This document shows positions 18,189 to 27,908 of a stretch of 64,000 nt of DNA, one piece after another. The position numbers were made by a program, and so were the translations under genes. Source of the stretch: CAVQGZ01 sp963714455 (lineage in GTDB: Bacteria > Actinomycetota > Actinomycetes > Jiangellales > Jiangellaceae); assembly GCA_963714455.1 (NCBI GenBank), contig CAVQON010000015.1, forward strand, positions 372,001 through 436,000. Direction: 5' to 3'. Every line of letters starts with the position of its first letter. The stretch's first letter is position 1. The notes beneath the pieces are model-generated. The model was not told the DNA's origin. It did no database searches and saw only the letters and a list, made by a program, of their open reading frames with translations.

Positions 18189-18854
18189 GTGGTCGTGGAC
18201 GCCTACACCCGCACCCGCGTCAGCCTGCACGCAGTGGCCGAGGGGGTCCTCGCCGGCCCGCAGCACGAGCGAAGCTCCACGATCCGGCTGCGTGCGCTGC
18301 AAGGCGGGTTCGCCACGGTCGCCGAGCCGTCGCTGCGCGTCGCCGGCACCGAGGTGGTCACCGCGGCCGGTGACCGCGTCGCGCTGACCGGCACGTTCGC
18401 GGACGTCGCTGTCGCAGCCGGAGTGACCTACACCGTTCCCGCCCTGTACGGCGACCACGCCCCCGTCGGCCCTACCGACGAGGTCGTCGTCGATGCCGTC
18501 TCGGCAGCCCGTATCGCGTCGTGGTTCGACCGCGGGCGCCAGGCCCTGCTCGCCGTGGCCCCGGCGCAGACGCCGGTGCTCTGGCCCGAGCACTTCGACC
18601 TGGCCGTGACCGTCGAGCAGGTCAACCTGGGTGTCTCGCCGGGCGACGGCTACCACGCCGAGCCGTACGCGTACGTGGGCCCCTGGGACTACGACGCATC
18701 CCTGCCCGGCTACGCCGCGGCCACGATGTTCAACGCACCGTTCGGGGCGGTGCGCAGCATGCAGGAGTGCCCGGACGTGGACTCGATGGTGCGGTTCTTC
18801 GCCGCGGGCCGCTCCGCCGTGGCCCGTGCCCGCCGAGCCGCAGAGACGACCTGA
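18189..18854 (+). CDS. Conserved hypothetical protein
   Basis: A 221-residue protein (GTG 18189 or 18195) without signal peptide or membrane segment. The N-terminal half looks beta-rich (TRTRVSLHAVAEGVLAGP). The C-terminal half has HAEPYAYVGPWDYDA and ends with an Arg/Ala-rich helix. I do not recognise a catalytic motif. Similar proteins occur in other actinomycetes as far as I recall, but no function can be given. It lies between the divergent patatin gene and kgd; a 113-nt gap with its own candidate promoter suggests it is not cotranscribed with kgd. Confidence 0.72.
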   Translation: MVVDAYTRTRVSLHAVAEGVLAGPQHERSSTIRLRALQGGFATVAEPSLRVAGTEVVTAAGDRVALTGTFADVAVAAGVTYTVPALYGDHAPVGPTDEVVVDAVSAARIASWFDRGRQALLAVAPAQTPVLWPEHFDLAVTVEQVNLGVSPGDGYHAEPYAYVGPWDYDASLPGYAAATMFNAPFGAVRSMQECPDVDSMVRFFAAGRSAVARARRAAETT

Positions 18855-18892
18855 GACTCCGCGTCCCACTCCCGCTGGACGCGCCGCGGCAC

Positions 18893-18898
18893 TAATGT
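18893..18898 (+). promoter_or_regulatory. Candidate -10 box for kgd
   Basis: TAATGT lies 70 nt upstream of the kgd start in the 113-nt gap and is the best A/T-rich hexamer there. The -35 match is poor. Confidence 0.35.
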
Positions 18899-18967
18899 GG
18901 GACTTCGTCCGCCGGCCGCTTCTGCAGGTGCGCCGCGATCATCGAGCATGACGAGAGGTGCTGTCGC

Positions 18968-21900
18968 GTGACTGCGCAGGGTTCGGATTCGTCGCCGGCC
19001 AACGACTTCGGGGCGAACGAGTGGCTCGTCGACGAGATGTACGAGCGTTGGCAGAACGACCCGTCGTCGGTGGACCCCGCCTGGAACACGTTCTTCGCCG
19101 ACTACCGACCACCCGCCGAGGGCTCGGCGAGCCCGAACGGACCCACCCCGCCCACCACCGGCGCCACCGCGGTGCGCCCCGCGAAGCCGCCTGCGGCACC
19201 CAAGCCCGCCGCAGCCACGCCTGCCCCACCGTCGCCCGCGCCGCTCACGCCGACTCCCCCGCCGGTCTCCACGACGACCGCGGCCACCGCTCTTGCCCGG
19301 ACCGCGTCGACGCCGGCCGCCGGCCCGGTGGAGCCGCAGAAGCTGCGCGGACCAGCCGCCCGCGTGGTCACCAACATGGAGGCCTCGCTCGCTGTCCCGA
19401 CGGCCACCTCGGTGCGGGCGATCCCGGCCAAGCTGCTCATCGACAACCGGGTCGTCATCAACAACCACCTGCGCCGCTCGCGCGGCGGCAAGGTGTCGTT
19501 CACGCACCTCATCGGCTACGCGATCGTCGCGGCGCTGCGCCAGCTGCCCGAGATGAACGTCGCCTACACCGACGTCGACGGCAAGCCTGCCGTGCTCCAC
19601 CAGCCGCAGGTGAACCTCGGCCTGGCCATCGACCTGCAGAAGCCGGACGGCTCCCGGCAGCTCCTCGTGCCGGCGATCAAGCGCGCCGACACGATGGACT
19701 TCGCCACGTTCTGGGCCTCCTACGAAGACGTGGTGCGCCGCGCCCGTGCCGGCAAGCTCACCGCGGACGACTTCGTGGGCACCACGATCAGCCTCACCAA
19801 CCCGGGCACGATCGGGACGGTGCACTCGGTGCCGCGGCTCATGCCGGGCCAGGGTGCGATCGTCGGCGTCGGCGCCATGGAGTACCCGGCCCAGTACCAG
19901 GGCGCCTCGACCGACACGCTGGCGCGGTTGGCTGTGTCGAAGGTGATGACGCTGACCAGCACGTATGACCACCGGGTCATCCAAGGTGCGCAGTCCGGCG
20001 ACTTTCTGCGCGTCATCCACGGGCTGCTGCTGGGCGACGACGACTTCTACGACAGCGTCTTCACCTCGCTGCGCATCCCGTACGAACCGGTGCGGTGGGT
20101 GCCCGACATCGCTGTCAGCCACGACGAGGAGATCGGCCGCCAGGCACGCGTCCTCGAGCTGATCCACTCCTACCGGGTGCGCGGGCACCTGATGGCCGAC
20201 ACCGACCCGCTGGAGTACTCCCAGCGCAGCCACCCCGACCTCGACGTCACGTCGCACGGGCTGACGCTGTGGGACCTCGACCGCGAGTTCGCCACCGGGT
20301 CGTTCGGTGGTGACCGACCGTTCCTGAAGCTGCGAGACATCCTCGGCATCCTGCGGGACGCGTACTGCCGCACGATCGGCATCGAGTACATGCACATCCA
20401 AGACCCCGAGCAGCGGGCCTGGGTGCAGGCACGGGTGGAGAACCGGGCCGACCGCATGCCACGTGAGGACCAGCTGCGCATCTTGCACAAGCTGAACGAG
20501 GCCGAGGCTTTCGAGACGTTCCTGCAGACCAAGTACGTGGGGCAGAAGCGGTTCTCCCTGGAGGGCGGGGAGTCGACGATCCCGCTGCTGGACGAGGTGA
20601 TCAACCAGGCGGCCGAGGCGGGGCTCGTGGAGGCCGCAGTCGGCATGCCGCACCGCGGCCGGCTGAACGTGCTCGCCAACGTCGTCGGCAAGAGCTACGG
20701 GCAGATCTTCCGCGAGTTCGAGGGCAACATCGACCCGCGCACCGTCCAGGGCTCCGGCGACGTCAAGTACCACCTGGGCGCGGACGGCGAGGTCACGACC
20801 GAGTCCGGCGCCACCATCAAGGTGTCGCTCTCGGCCAACCCGTCGCACCTCGAAGCCGTCGACCCGGTGCTCGAGGGCATCGCCCGGGCCAAGCAGGACG
20901 TGCTCGACCGGGGCGAGGAGTTTCCGGTTCTGCCGATCCTGCTGCACGGCGACGCGGCGTTCGCCGGGCAGGGCGTGGTGGCCGAGACGCTCAACCTCTC
21001 CCAGCTGCGTGGGTACCGCACCGGCGGGACGATCCACGTGATCGTCAACAACCAGGTGGGCTTCACGACCGCTCCGCAGCACTCGCGATCGAGCGTCTAC
21101 TCCACCGACGTGGCGCGCATGGTGCAGGCGCCCATCTTCCACGTGAACGGCGACGACCCCGAGGCGTGCGTGCGCGTCGCGCGGCTGGCGTTCGAGTTCC
21201 GACAGGCGTTCAACAAGGACGTCGTCATCGACATGATCTGCTACCGGCGCCGCGGGCACAACGAGGGCGACGACCCCAGCTACACCCAGCCGCTGATGTA
21301 CGACCTGATCGAGCAGAAGCGCTCCGTGCGCAAGCTCTACACCGAGGCCCTGATCGGTCGTGGCGACATCACGATCGAGGAGGCCGAGGAGGCGCTGCGC
21401 GACTACCAGGCCCAGCTCGAGCGGGTGTTCGACGAGACGCGCGACACCTCCGGCGACGAGCCCGACTCCTACAGCACCGTCCCGCGCTACCCGCGCAAGC
21501 CGCGGCAGGCCCGCGGCATCACCACAGCCACCACGCCGGACGTGCTGGCCACGATCGCCAAGGCGTACGTCGACGTGCCGGACGGGTTCACCGTGCACCC
21601 CAAGCTGCTGCCCCAGCTCGAGCGACGCTCGCAGGCGATCACGAACGGCGGCATCGACTGGGGCACCGGCGAGATCCTCGCCTTCGGCTCGCTGCTGATG
21701 GAGAACCGTCCGGTTCGCCTGGCCGGCCAGGACAGCCGCCGAGGCACCTTCGCCCAGCGCTTCGCCGTGATCATCGACCGGCACACCGGCGAGGAGTGGA
21801 CGCCGCTGCGCCAGCTCGACGACGACCAGGCGCACTTCTACGTCTACGACAGCCTGCTGTCGGAGTACGCCGCGCTCGGCTTCGAGTACGGCTACTCCGT

Positions 21901-22702
21901 CGCCCGCCCCGAGGCGCTCGTGCTGTGGGAGGCCCAGTTCGGCGACTTCCTCAACGGCGCCCAGACGATCGTCGACGAGTTCATCGTCTCCGGGGAGTCC
22001 AAGTGGGGCCAGCAGTCCGGCGTCGTCCTGCTGCTGCCGCACGGCTTCGAGGGCCAGGGCCCCGACCACTCGTCGGCGCGCATCGAGCGCTTCTTGACGC
22101 TCGCGGCCAACAACGCGTTCAGCGCCGCGCAGCCCACCACCCCGGCCAACTACTTCCACCTGCTGCGCCGGCAAGCCCTGGAGCAGCAGCACCGCCCGCT
22201 GGTGGTGTTCACACCGAAGTCGATGCTGCGCAACAAGCGGGCCACGTCCGCCCCGGGTGACTTCACCAGCGGCACGTTCTCCACCGTCATCGGCAGCGAC
22301 ACCCAGCGGCCCGAGGACGTCACGACTCTGCTGCTCTGCTCGGGCAAGGTGTACTGGGACCTGGTGGGCGCGCACGAGAAGCTCGACGCCGACCAGGCCG
22401 GCCGGGTCGCCATCGCCCGCGTCGAGCAGCTGTACCCGATTCCCGTCGCGGAGATCCTGGCTGAGGCTCGGCGCTACGAGAACCTGCGGGAGGTGCGCTG
22501 GGTGCAGGACGAGCCCGCCAACCAGGGCCCGTGGCCCACGATGGCCCTGCACCTGCCCGGCCACCTCGACCGCGTCGGAGACGGCGTGCCGCTGCGCCGG
22601 GTCTCGCGCCCGGAGTCACCTGCGCCGTCCGTCGGCTCGCATGCGATCCACCTGCAGCAGAACCAAGAGCTGATGTCTGAGGCGCTGCGTACCGGGAGCT
22701 GA
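18968..22702 (+). CDS. kgd: Multifunctional 2-oxoglutarate decarboxylase/dehydrogenase E1-E2 fusion
   Basis: Actinobacterial Kgd/OdhA of 1244 residues. A short N-terminal segment (NEWLVDEMYERWQ) and a Pro/Ala linker to about residue 115 lead into an E2-type acyltransferase domain ending near residue 333 (TYDHRVIQGA, with Gln at the usual Asp position as in this family). The ThDP-dependent E1 domain follows: GMPHRGRLNVLANV, then GDAAFAGQGVVAETLNLS to IVNNQVGF, and a C-terminal transketolase part with GFEGQGPDHSSARIER. It has no lipoyl domain and relies on a separate E2. It is probably controlled by a GarA/OdhI-type FHA protein not seen here. GTG 18968 follows GAGAGGTG. Confidence 0.97.
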   Translation: MTAQGSDSSPANDFGANEWLVDEMYERWQNDPSSVDPAWNTFFADYRPPAEGSASPNGPTPPTTGATAVRPAKPPAAPKPAAATPAPPSPAPLTPTPPPVSTTTAATALARTASTPAAGPVEPQKLRGPAARVVTNMEASLAVPTATSVRAIPAKLLIDNRVVINNHLRRSRGGKVSFTHLIGYAIVAALRQLPEMNVAYTDVDGKPAVLHQPQVNLGLAIDLQKPDGSRQLLVPAIKRADTMDFATFWASYEDVVRRARAGKLTADDFVGTTISLTNPGTIGTVHSVPRLMPGQGAIVGVGAMEYPAQYQGASTDTLARLAVSKVMTLTSTYDHRVIQGAQSGDFLRVIHGLLLGDDDFYDSVFTSLRIPYEPVRWVPDIAVSHDEEIGRQARVLELIHSYRVRGHLMADTDPLEYSQRSHPDLDVTSHGLTLWDLDREFATGSFGGDRPFLKLRDILGILRDAYCRTIGIEYMHIQDPEQRAWVQARVENRADRMPREDQLRILHKLNEAEAFETFLQTKYVGQKRFSLEGGESTIPLLDEVINQAAEAGLVEAAVGMPHRGRLNVLANVVGKSYGQIFREFEGNIDPRTVQGSGDVKYHLGADGEVTTESGATIKVSLSANPSHLEAVDPVLEGIARAKQDVLDRGEEFPVLPILLHGDAAFAGQGVVAETLNLSQLRGYRTGGTIHVIVNNQVGFTTAPQHSRSSVYSTDVARMVQAPIFHVNGDDPEACVRVARLAFEFRQAFNKDVVIDMICYRRRGHNEGDDPSYTQPLMYDLIEQKRSVRKLYTEALIGRGDITIEEAEEALRDYQAQLERVFDETRDTSGDEPDSYSTVPRYPRKPRQARGITTATTPDVLATIAKAYVDVPDGFTVHPKLLPQLERRSQAITNGGIDWGTGEILAFGSLLMENRPVRLAGQDSRRGTFAQRFAVIIDRHTGEEWTPLRQLDDDQAHFYVYDSLLSEYAALGFEYGYSVARPEALVLWEAQFGDFLNGAQTIVDEFIVSGESKWGQQSGVVLLLPHGFEGQGPDHSSARIERFLTLAANNAFSAAQPTTPANYFHLLRRQALEQQHRPLVVFTPKSMLRNKRATSAPGDFTSGTFSTVIGSDTQRPEDVTTLLLCSGKVYWDLVGAHEKLDADQAGRVAIARVEQLYPIPVAEILAEARRYENLREVRWVQDEPANQGPWPTMALHLPGHLDRVGDGVPLRRVSRPESPAPSVGSHAIHLQQNQELMSEALRTGS

Positions 22703-22706
22703 GCGC

Positions 22707-22898
22707 ATGTACTTCACCGACCGAGGCCTTGACGAGCTCGAGGACGCCCGTGGCGACGAGCAGGTCGTGATCGCCTGGCTCGTGGAGCGCATGCGTGAGT
22801 TCATCGACCTCAACCCCGAGCACGAGGTGGCGATCGACCGGTTGGCCAGCCACCTGGCCCGCCTCGACGACGACGAGGCCGCTGACGACGAGGAGTGA
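22707..22898 (+). CDS. Small DUF6104-like protein
   Basis: A 63-residue, strongly acidic helical protein (YFTDRGLDELEDARGDE at the N-terminus, LDDDEAADDEE at the C-terminus). It starts 4 nt after the kgd stop, so it is almost certainly translated from the kgd message. Small proteins of this kind directly after kgd are conserved in actinomycetes. A role as partner or regulator of Kgd is inference only. Confidence 0.8.
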   Translation: MYFTDRGLDELEDARGDEQVVIAWLVERMREFIDLNPEHEVAIDRLASHLARLDDDEAADDEE

Positions 22899-22921
22899 CC
22901 CCGTCCCAGCGGGTCAACGGC

Positions 22922-23887
22922 TCAGCGAGTCAGCACGATCTTGCCGAAGACGTCGCCGGAGGCCATCGTGGCGAACGCATCCGGCGCCTGGTCCATCGGC
23001 ATCGTCGAGTCGATCACAGGGCGCACCCCGCGCACCGCGCAGAAGGTCAGCAGCCGCTCCAGCTCGTCACGCGTGCCCATCGTCGAGCCGACCACGCGCA
23101 GCTGCAAGAAGAACACGCGGCTCAGCTCGGTGTCGGCCAGGTACCCCGACGTCGCGCCGGAGATGACGACGCTCCCGCCGGGACGTACCGAGCGCAGCGA
23201 GTGCTTCCAGGTCGCCTTGCCCACGGTCTCCATCACCCCGTCGACTCGCTCCGGCAGCCGAGCGCCGGACTCGAACGCCTGGTCGGCGCCGAGGGCGAGA
23301 GCCTGGTCGCGCTTGTCGCCGTCGCGGCTCGTCACCCACATGCGGTAGCCGGCCTGCGAGCCGAGCACGATCAGAGCCGTCGAGACTCCCCCGCCGGCGC
23401 CCTGCACGAGCACCGTCGAGCCGGGCGCGAGCTCGGCCTGGGTGAACAGCATGCGGTACGCGGTCAACCACGCCGTCGGCATGCAGGCCGCGTCGACCAG
23501 CGACATGCCCGCAGGCACGGGCACCACGTTGCGGCGCGGGACCGCTACGAGGTCGGCGAACGTGCCCGGATGGCGCTCGGACAGCAGCGAGCGCTTCGGG
23601 TCCAGCGTCTCGTCCCCGCGCCACTGGGGGTCGGAGATGACCGAGTGGACGACCACCTCGGTGCCGTCCTCGAGCTCGCCGGCGGCGTCGCAGCCCAAGA
23701 TCATCGGAAGCCGGTCGGCAGGCAGCCCCACCCCGCGCAGCGACCAGAGGTCGTGGTGGTTCAGGCTGGCCGCGCGCACCCGTACCGAGACCCAGTCCGG
23801 AGGCACGTCCGGCTCCGGCTGCTCCCCGACGACCAGCCCCTGCATCGGGTCGTCGGCGTCCTGCGATGCTGCGTACACGGCGAACAT
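22922..23887 (-). CDS. Zinc-type alcohol dehydrogenase/quinone reductase family (MDR) protein
   Basis: Medium-chain reductase of 321 residues: an N-terminal GroES-like domain with SLNHHDLWSLRGVG and GCDAAGELEDG, then a nucleotide-binding domain with QGAGGGVSTALIVLG. The conserved Cys/His zinc ligands of alcohol dehydrogenases are largely absent, so a zinc-free quinone or enoyl reductase is more likely. It ends 23 nt from the convergent DUF6104 gene and starts 90 nt from a divergent solute-binding protein gene. The substrate is unknown. Confidence 0.88.
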   Translation of the reverse strand: MFAVYAASQDADDPMQGLVVGEQPEPDVPPDWVSVRVRAASLNHHDLWSLRGVGLPADRLPMILGCDAAGELEDGTEVVVHSVISDPQWRGDETLDPKRSLLSERHPGTFADLVAVPRRNVVPVPAGMSLVDAACMPTAWLTAYRMLFTQAELAPGSTVLVQGAGGGVSTALIVLGSQAGYRMWVTSRDGDKRDQALALGADQAFESGARLPERVDGVMETVGKATWKHSLRSVRPGGSVVISGATSGYLADTELSRVFFLQLRVVGSTMGTRDELERLLTFCAVRGVRPVIDSTMPMDQAPDAFATMASGDVFGKIVLTR

Positions 23888-23977
23888 GCGTCCAACCTAG
23901 ACCGGGCGCGCACAACGTTCCGCCGGGAATGCGGCAAACGCCACCCTCGGGCACCCGAGTAAGGGGAAGATCAGAGC

Positions 23978-24874
23978 ATGGCGAGAACGCGCGGATGGAT
24001 CGTGCTCCCGGCCGTCGTGGCCCTGGCTCTCACCGGGTGCTCCACGGCCGGCGACGACGACGAGGTGGCCGGCATCGTCCCGGAGTCCATCGCCGAGGTG
24101 GGCGCGCTCGTCGTGGCGACCGACCCGACGTTCCCGCCCGCGCAGCTGCGCGCCCCGGTGCAGTTCCAGTCGGTGCAGCAGGGCGAGCTCACCGGCTTCG
24201 AGGTGGACCTGGTGGTGGCGGTCGCCGACGAGCTCGGTCTGGACGTCGAGTGGTTCGACGCCCCGTTCGACCAGGTGCTGCGCAAGGTGCCCGGTGGCGA
24301 GGTCGACCTGGCGGCCTCGTCCATCACCGTGACCCCCGAGCGGTCCGCCGAGGTGGGATTCGTCACCTTCTTCTCCACCGGCACCCAGTGGGCCGTGCGT
24401 GAGCCGAACACCACCGGCGTCACCCCCAACGACGCCTGCGGTGCCCGCGTGGCCGTCCAGACGGGCACGATCCAGGCCGATGACGTCGCCGCCCGCTCCA
24501 CGGCGTGCCAGGAGGCCGGCGACGACCCGATCGAGGTCGTGGCCTTCGAGAGGCAGGACGAGGCGACGTCGGCAGTGCTGGCGGGGATCGCCGACGCCTT
24601 CGTCGCGGACGCACCCGCGGTCCAGTGGGCCGTGTCTCAGTTCAGCGGCACGCAAGCCACCGCGAGCTCCATCACGTCCGACCGGCTCAGCACGGTGGGA
24701 GCGGCCTACGACCCCGCCCCCTACGGCTGGGCGGTCGCCGACCCCGAGCTCGCCGCGGCGCTGCTGGAGGGGCTCCAGGCCGTGTACGACAGCGGCGAGT
24801 ACGACGAGATCCTCGAGTTCTGGGGCGTCTCCGAGGGCGGCGTGGACACCTTCGAGATCGTCGGCGACGTCTGA
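23978..24874 (+). CDS. Lipoprotein solute-binding protein of an amino-acid-type ABC transporter
   Basis: SBP_bac_3-type binding protein of 298 residues. A short basic n-region and hydrophobic stretch end at lipobox LTGC (Cys21), so the mature form would be lipid-anchored outside the membrane. The ligand domain begins LVVATDPTFPPAQLR and contains GFEVDLVVAVADELGLDVEW, the fingerprint of polar amino acid receptors. No permease or ATPase gene lies beside it in the window, so it must use a transporter encoded elsewhere. Confidence 0.9.
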   Translation: MARTRGWIVLPAVVALALTGCSTAGDDDEVAGIVPESIAEVGALVVATDPTFPPAQLRAPVQFQSVQQGELTGFEVDLVVAVADELGLDVEWFDAPFDQVLRKVPGGEVDLAASSITVTPERSAEVGFVTFFSTGTQWAVREPNTTGVTPNDACGARVAVQTGTIQADDVAARSTACQEAGDDPIEVVAFERQDEATSAVLAGIADAFVADAPAVQWAVSQFSGTQATASSITSDRLSTVGAAYDPAPYGWAVADPELAAALLEGLQAVYDSGEYDEILEFWGVSEGGVDTFEIVGDV

Positions 24875-24894
24875 GCGACGCCTTCGGCCTGAGG

Positions 24895-26094
<1,200 letters not shown>

Positions 26095-26181
26095 CGGGCT
26101 CCTCGTGGAGGGTCAGCCGCTCATGGTCGCACAACACCCAAGGAGGGACATCTCGACCCGTGCCCCCTCGCCGCACCAGCC

Positions 26182-26589
26182 TCAGCGGGGTGGGGCTGTG
26201 GCGGTGAGCCGGGCCGGTCGCGGCCAGCCGCGCAGCACGACCACGCCGAGCACGTCGTCGTGCGGGATCGGACCGAGGGTCCACGAGTCGACGCCGGCGC
26301 GGGGGTTGTCGCGCTCGACCCACCACCCGGTCGGCTCCAGGTGCGTCGCCCGCTTCACGGCGACCGTGGCGTCGGGCAGTCGCACCACCACGAGGCAGCC
26401 TGGAGTCACCGGACGTGCCCGGGCCACGAGCAGCAGGTCACCGTCGGTGAGCGTCGGGCGCATGGAGTGGCCCCGCACCCGGGCGACGAACCAGCCGGTG
26501 ACACCGGCGGCGGCTCCGGTCTGGCAACCGGCCGGAGGATCGGCTGCCGGCCGGGCACGGCGCAAGCGTCCGCGATAGGCTCGAAGCAT
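26182..26589 (-). CDS. sodX: Nickel-superoxide dismutase maturation protease (S26 family)
   Basis: A 135-residue signal-peptidase-like serine protease. The nucleophile Ser42 lies in RGHSMRPTL and the general base Lys79 in VAVKRATHL, the S26 pair. In actinomycetes SodX removes the SodN leader so that the new N-terminal His can bind nickel. It is divergent from sodN and the two ATG codons overlap (CATG at 26587-26590). AGGAGG lies 9 nt upstream of the sodX ATG, inside the sodN coding sequence, so its promoter must lie there too. Confidence 0.9.
   Translation of the reverse strand: MLRAYRGRLRRARPAADPPAGCQTGAAAGVTGWFVARVRGHSMRPTLTDGDLLLVARARPVTPGCLVVVRLPDATVAVKRATHLEPTGWWVERDNPRAGVDSWTLGPIPHDDVLGVVVLRGWPRPARLTATAPPR
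26576..26581 (+). promoter_or_regulatory. Candidate -10 box of leaderless sodN
   Basis: TAGGCT ends 6 nt before the sodN ATG, so transcription would begin at or next to the start codon. The box lies within the sodX coding region on the opposite strand. Confidence 0.5.
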
Positions 26590-27001
26590 GCTTCGCAGCC
26601 TCCTCACCTCAGCCGTTGTCCCTGTCGTCGACGTGCACGCGCATTGTGACCTGCCGTGTGGCGTGTACGACCCCGCCCAGGCCCGTATCGAGGCGCAGTC
26701 GGTCAAGGCATGCATGGAGAAGTACGCCGCCTCCGACGACCCGGTCTTCCGTGCCCGCGCGGTCGAGATCAAGGAGCAGCGCTCCCACATGGTCAAGGAG
26801 CACCTGTGGGTGCTCTGGACCGACTACTTCAAGCCGCCGCACTTCGAGGCGTACCCGCAGCTGCACGACCTGTTCAACGAGGCCACCAAGCTGGCCGGCG
26901 CCGCCGGCACCAAGGGCAGCCTCGACACCGCCGTGGCCGACGACCTGCTGGCGAAGATCGACGCGATCGCCGACATCTTCTGGGAGACCAAGAAGGCATG
27001 A
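26588..27001 (+). CDS. sodN: Nickel superoxide dismutase
   Basis: Converts superoxide to oxygen and hydrogen peroxide with a nickel cofactor. In this 137-residue precursor, SodX should cut after residue 18 to expose the nickel hook HCDLPCG (His1, Cys2 and Cys6 of the mature chain). The rest is the four-helix bundle with FKPPHFEAYPQLH and the C-terminal IFWETKKA. It appears leaderless (TAGGCT box 6 nt upstream). It overlaps the sodX start codon on one side and the GNAT gene on the other (ATGA), which links it to a stress sigma factor operon. Confidence 0.96.
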   Translation: MLRSLLTSAVVPVVDVHAHCDLPCGVYDPAQARIEAQSVKACMEKYAASDDPVFRARAVEIKEQRSHMVKEHLWVLWTDYFKPPHFEAYPQLHDLFNEATKLAGAAGTKGSLDTAVADDLLAKIDAIADIFWETKKA

Positions 27002-27477
27002 CCGTCCGGGCGGCCCGTCCTGGTGACGAGGCCGACATCCACCGGATGGTCGTCGAGCTGGCGGAGTACGAGCGCGCCGCCGACGAGGTGGCGGCGACGC
27101 CGGCCGACCTGGCGGCAGCGCTGTTCGCCGACTCCCCGGCCGTCTTCTGCCACGTCGTGGCGGGCGCCGACGGGCTGGACGCGTTCGCCCTCTGGTACGT
27201 GACGTACTCCACGTGGACAGGGCGCCACGGCATCTGGCTGGAAGACCTCTACGTGCGGCCCGCGCACCGTGGTCGAGGCATCGCCCGTGCGCTGCTCGCC
27301 GAGCTTGCCGCAGAGTGTGAGCGTCGCGGGTACCGTCGCCTGGAGTGGTGGGTGCTGGACTGGAACGACCCGGCACTTGCGTTCTACGACTCGATTGGGG
27401 CCACGCCGATGTCGGAGTGGACGGTGCAGCGCCTGGACGGCCCGGCGCTGCACGCTCTGGGACGGGAGGCGACATGA
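26998..27477 (+). CDS. GNAT-family N-acetyltransferase
   Basis: A 159-residue GCN5-like acetyltransferase. The acetyl-CoA loop is VRPAHRGRGIARALL, preceded by a strand with WLEDLY and followed by EWWVLDWNDPALAFYDSIGA, a layout close to the diamine/spermidine acetyltransferase group. The start codon overlaps the sodN stop (ATGA) and its stop overlaps the next start (ATGA), so it should be translationally coupled to sodN and the anti-sigma factor. The substrate is not known; a polyamine is possible. Confidence 0.88.
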   Translation: MTVRAARPGDEADIHRMVVELAEYERAADEVAATPADLAAALFADSPAVFCHVVAGADGLDAFALWYVTYSTWTGRHGIWLEDLYVRPAHRGRGIARALLAELAAECERRGYRRLEWWVLDWNDPALAFYDSIGATPMSEWTVQRLDGPALHALGREAT

Positions 27478-27908
27478 CCGAGGTCGCGATGGGTGTCGGC
27501 GACACCGTGCGCCTGGCTGTGCCGGCGAGCACCGCCTACGTCGGGGTGGCGCGCAGCCTTGCGGCCGGGATCGCCACCCGCCTCGACCTCGACCTCGACC
27601 ACGTCGAAGACCTGCGGCTGGCCGTCTCCGAGGCGTGTGCCGTCCTTCTGCCCGACGCGGCCCCCGGTGCCACGCTCGACCTGGTCGTTCAGGTCGTCGG
27701 GGCCGGCCTGGTGGTCGAGATGTCGACGGCCACGTCGGGAGCGCCGGCGCCCGCAGCACCCGACTCCTTCGCGTGGACCGTGCTCAGCGCTCTTGCCGAC
27801 GGCGTCGCCGCCGAATGGGTCGACGGGCGAACCCGCATCCGGCTGGAGTTCACGACCGGTGCCGACCCCGTCGTGTCGGACGGGGCACGGGGGTCGGCCG
27901 GCACGTGA
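27474..27908 (+). CDS. rsbW: RsbW/UsfX-type anti-sigma factor
   Basis: A 144-residue GHKL-fold protein in the place where SigF antagonists occur. LRLAVSEACAVLLPDAAPG and SFAWTVLSALADGV resemble M. tuberculosis UsfX. The N-box Asn expected of an active kinase (SEAxxN) is missing and no clear DxGxG box is seen, so it may bind SigF without phosphorylating an anti-anti-sigma factor. It is joined by ATGA to the GNAT gene and by GTGA to sigF. Confidence 0.82.
   Translation: MTEVAMGVGDTVRLAVPASTAYVGVARSLAAGIATRLDLDLDHVEDLRLAVSEACAVLLPDAAPGATLDLVVQVVGAGLVVEMSTATSGAPAPAAPDSFAWTVLSALADGVAAEWVDGRTRIRLEFTTGADPVVSDGARGSAGT

Noticed and set aside
18710..22564. A 1284-codon open frame antisense to kgd
   Set aside because: It mirrors kgd codon structure, has no family motifs and is a GC-bias shadow. 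The same applies to long frames opposite gltA, livG-fadD and the V-ATPase genes.
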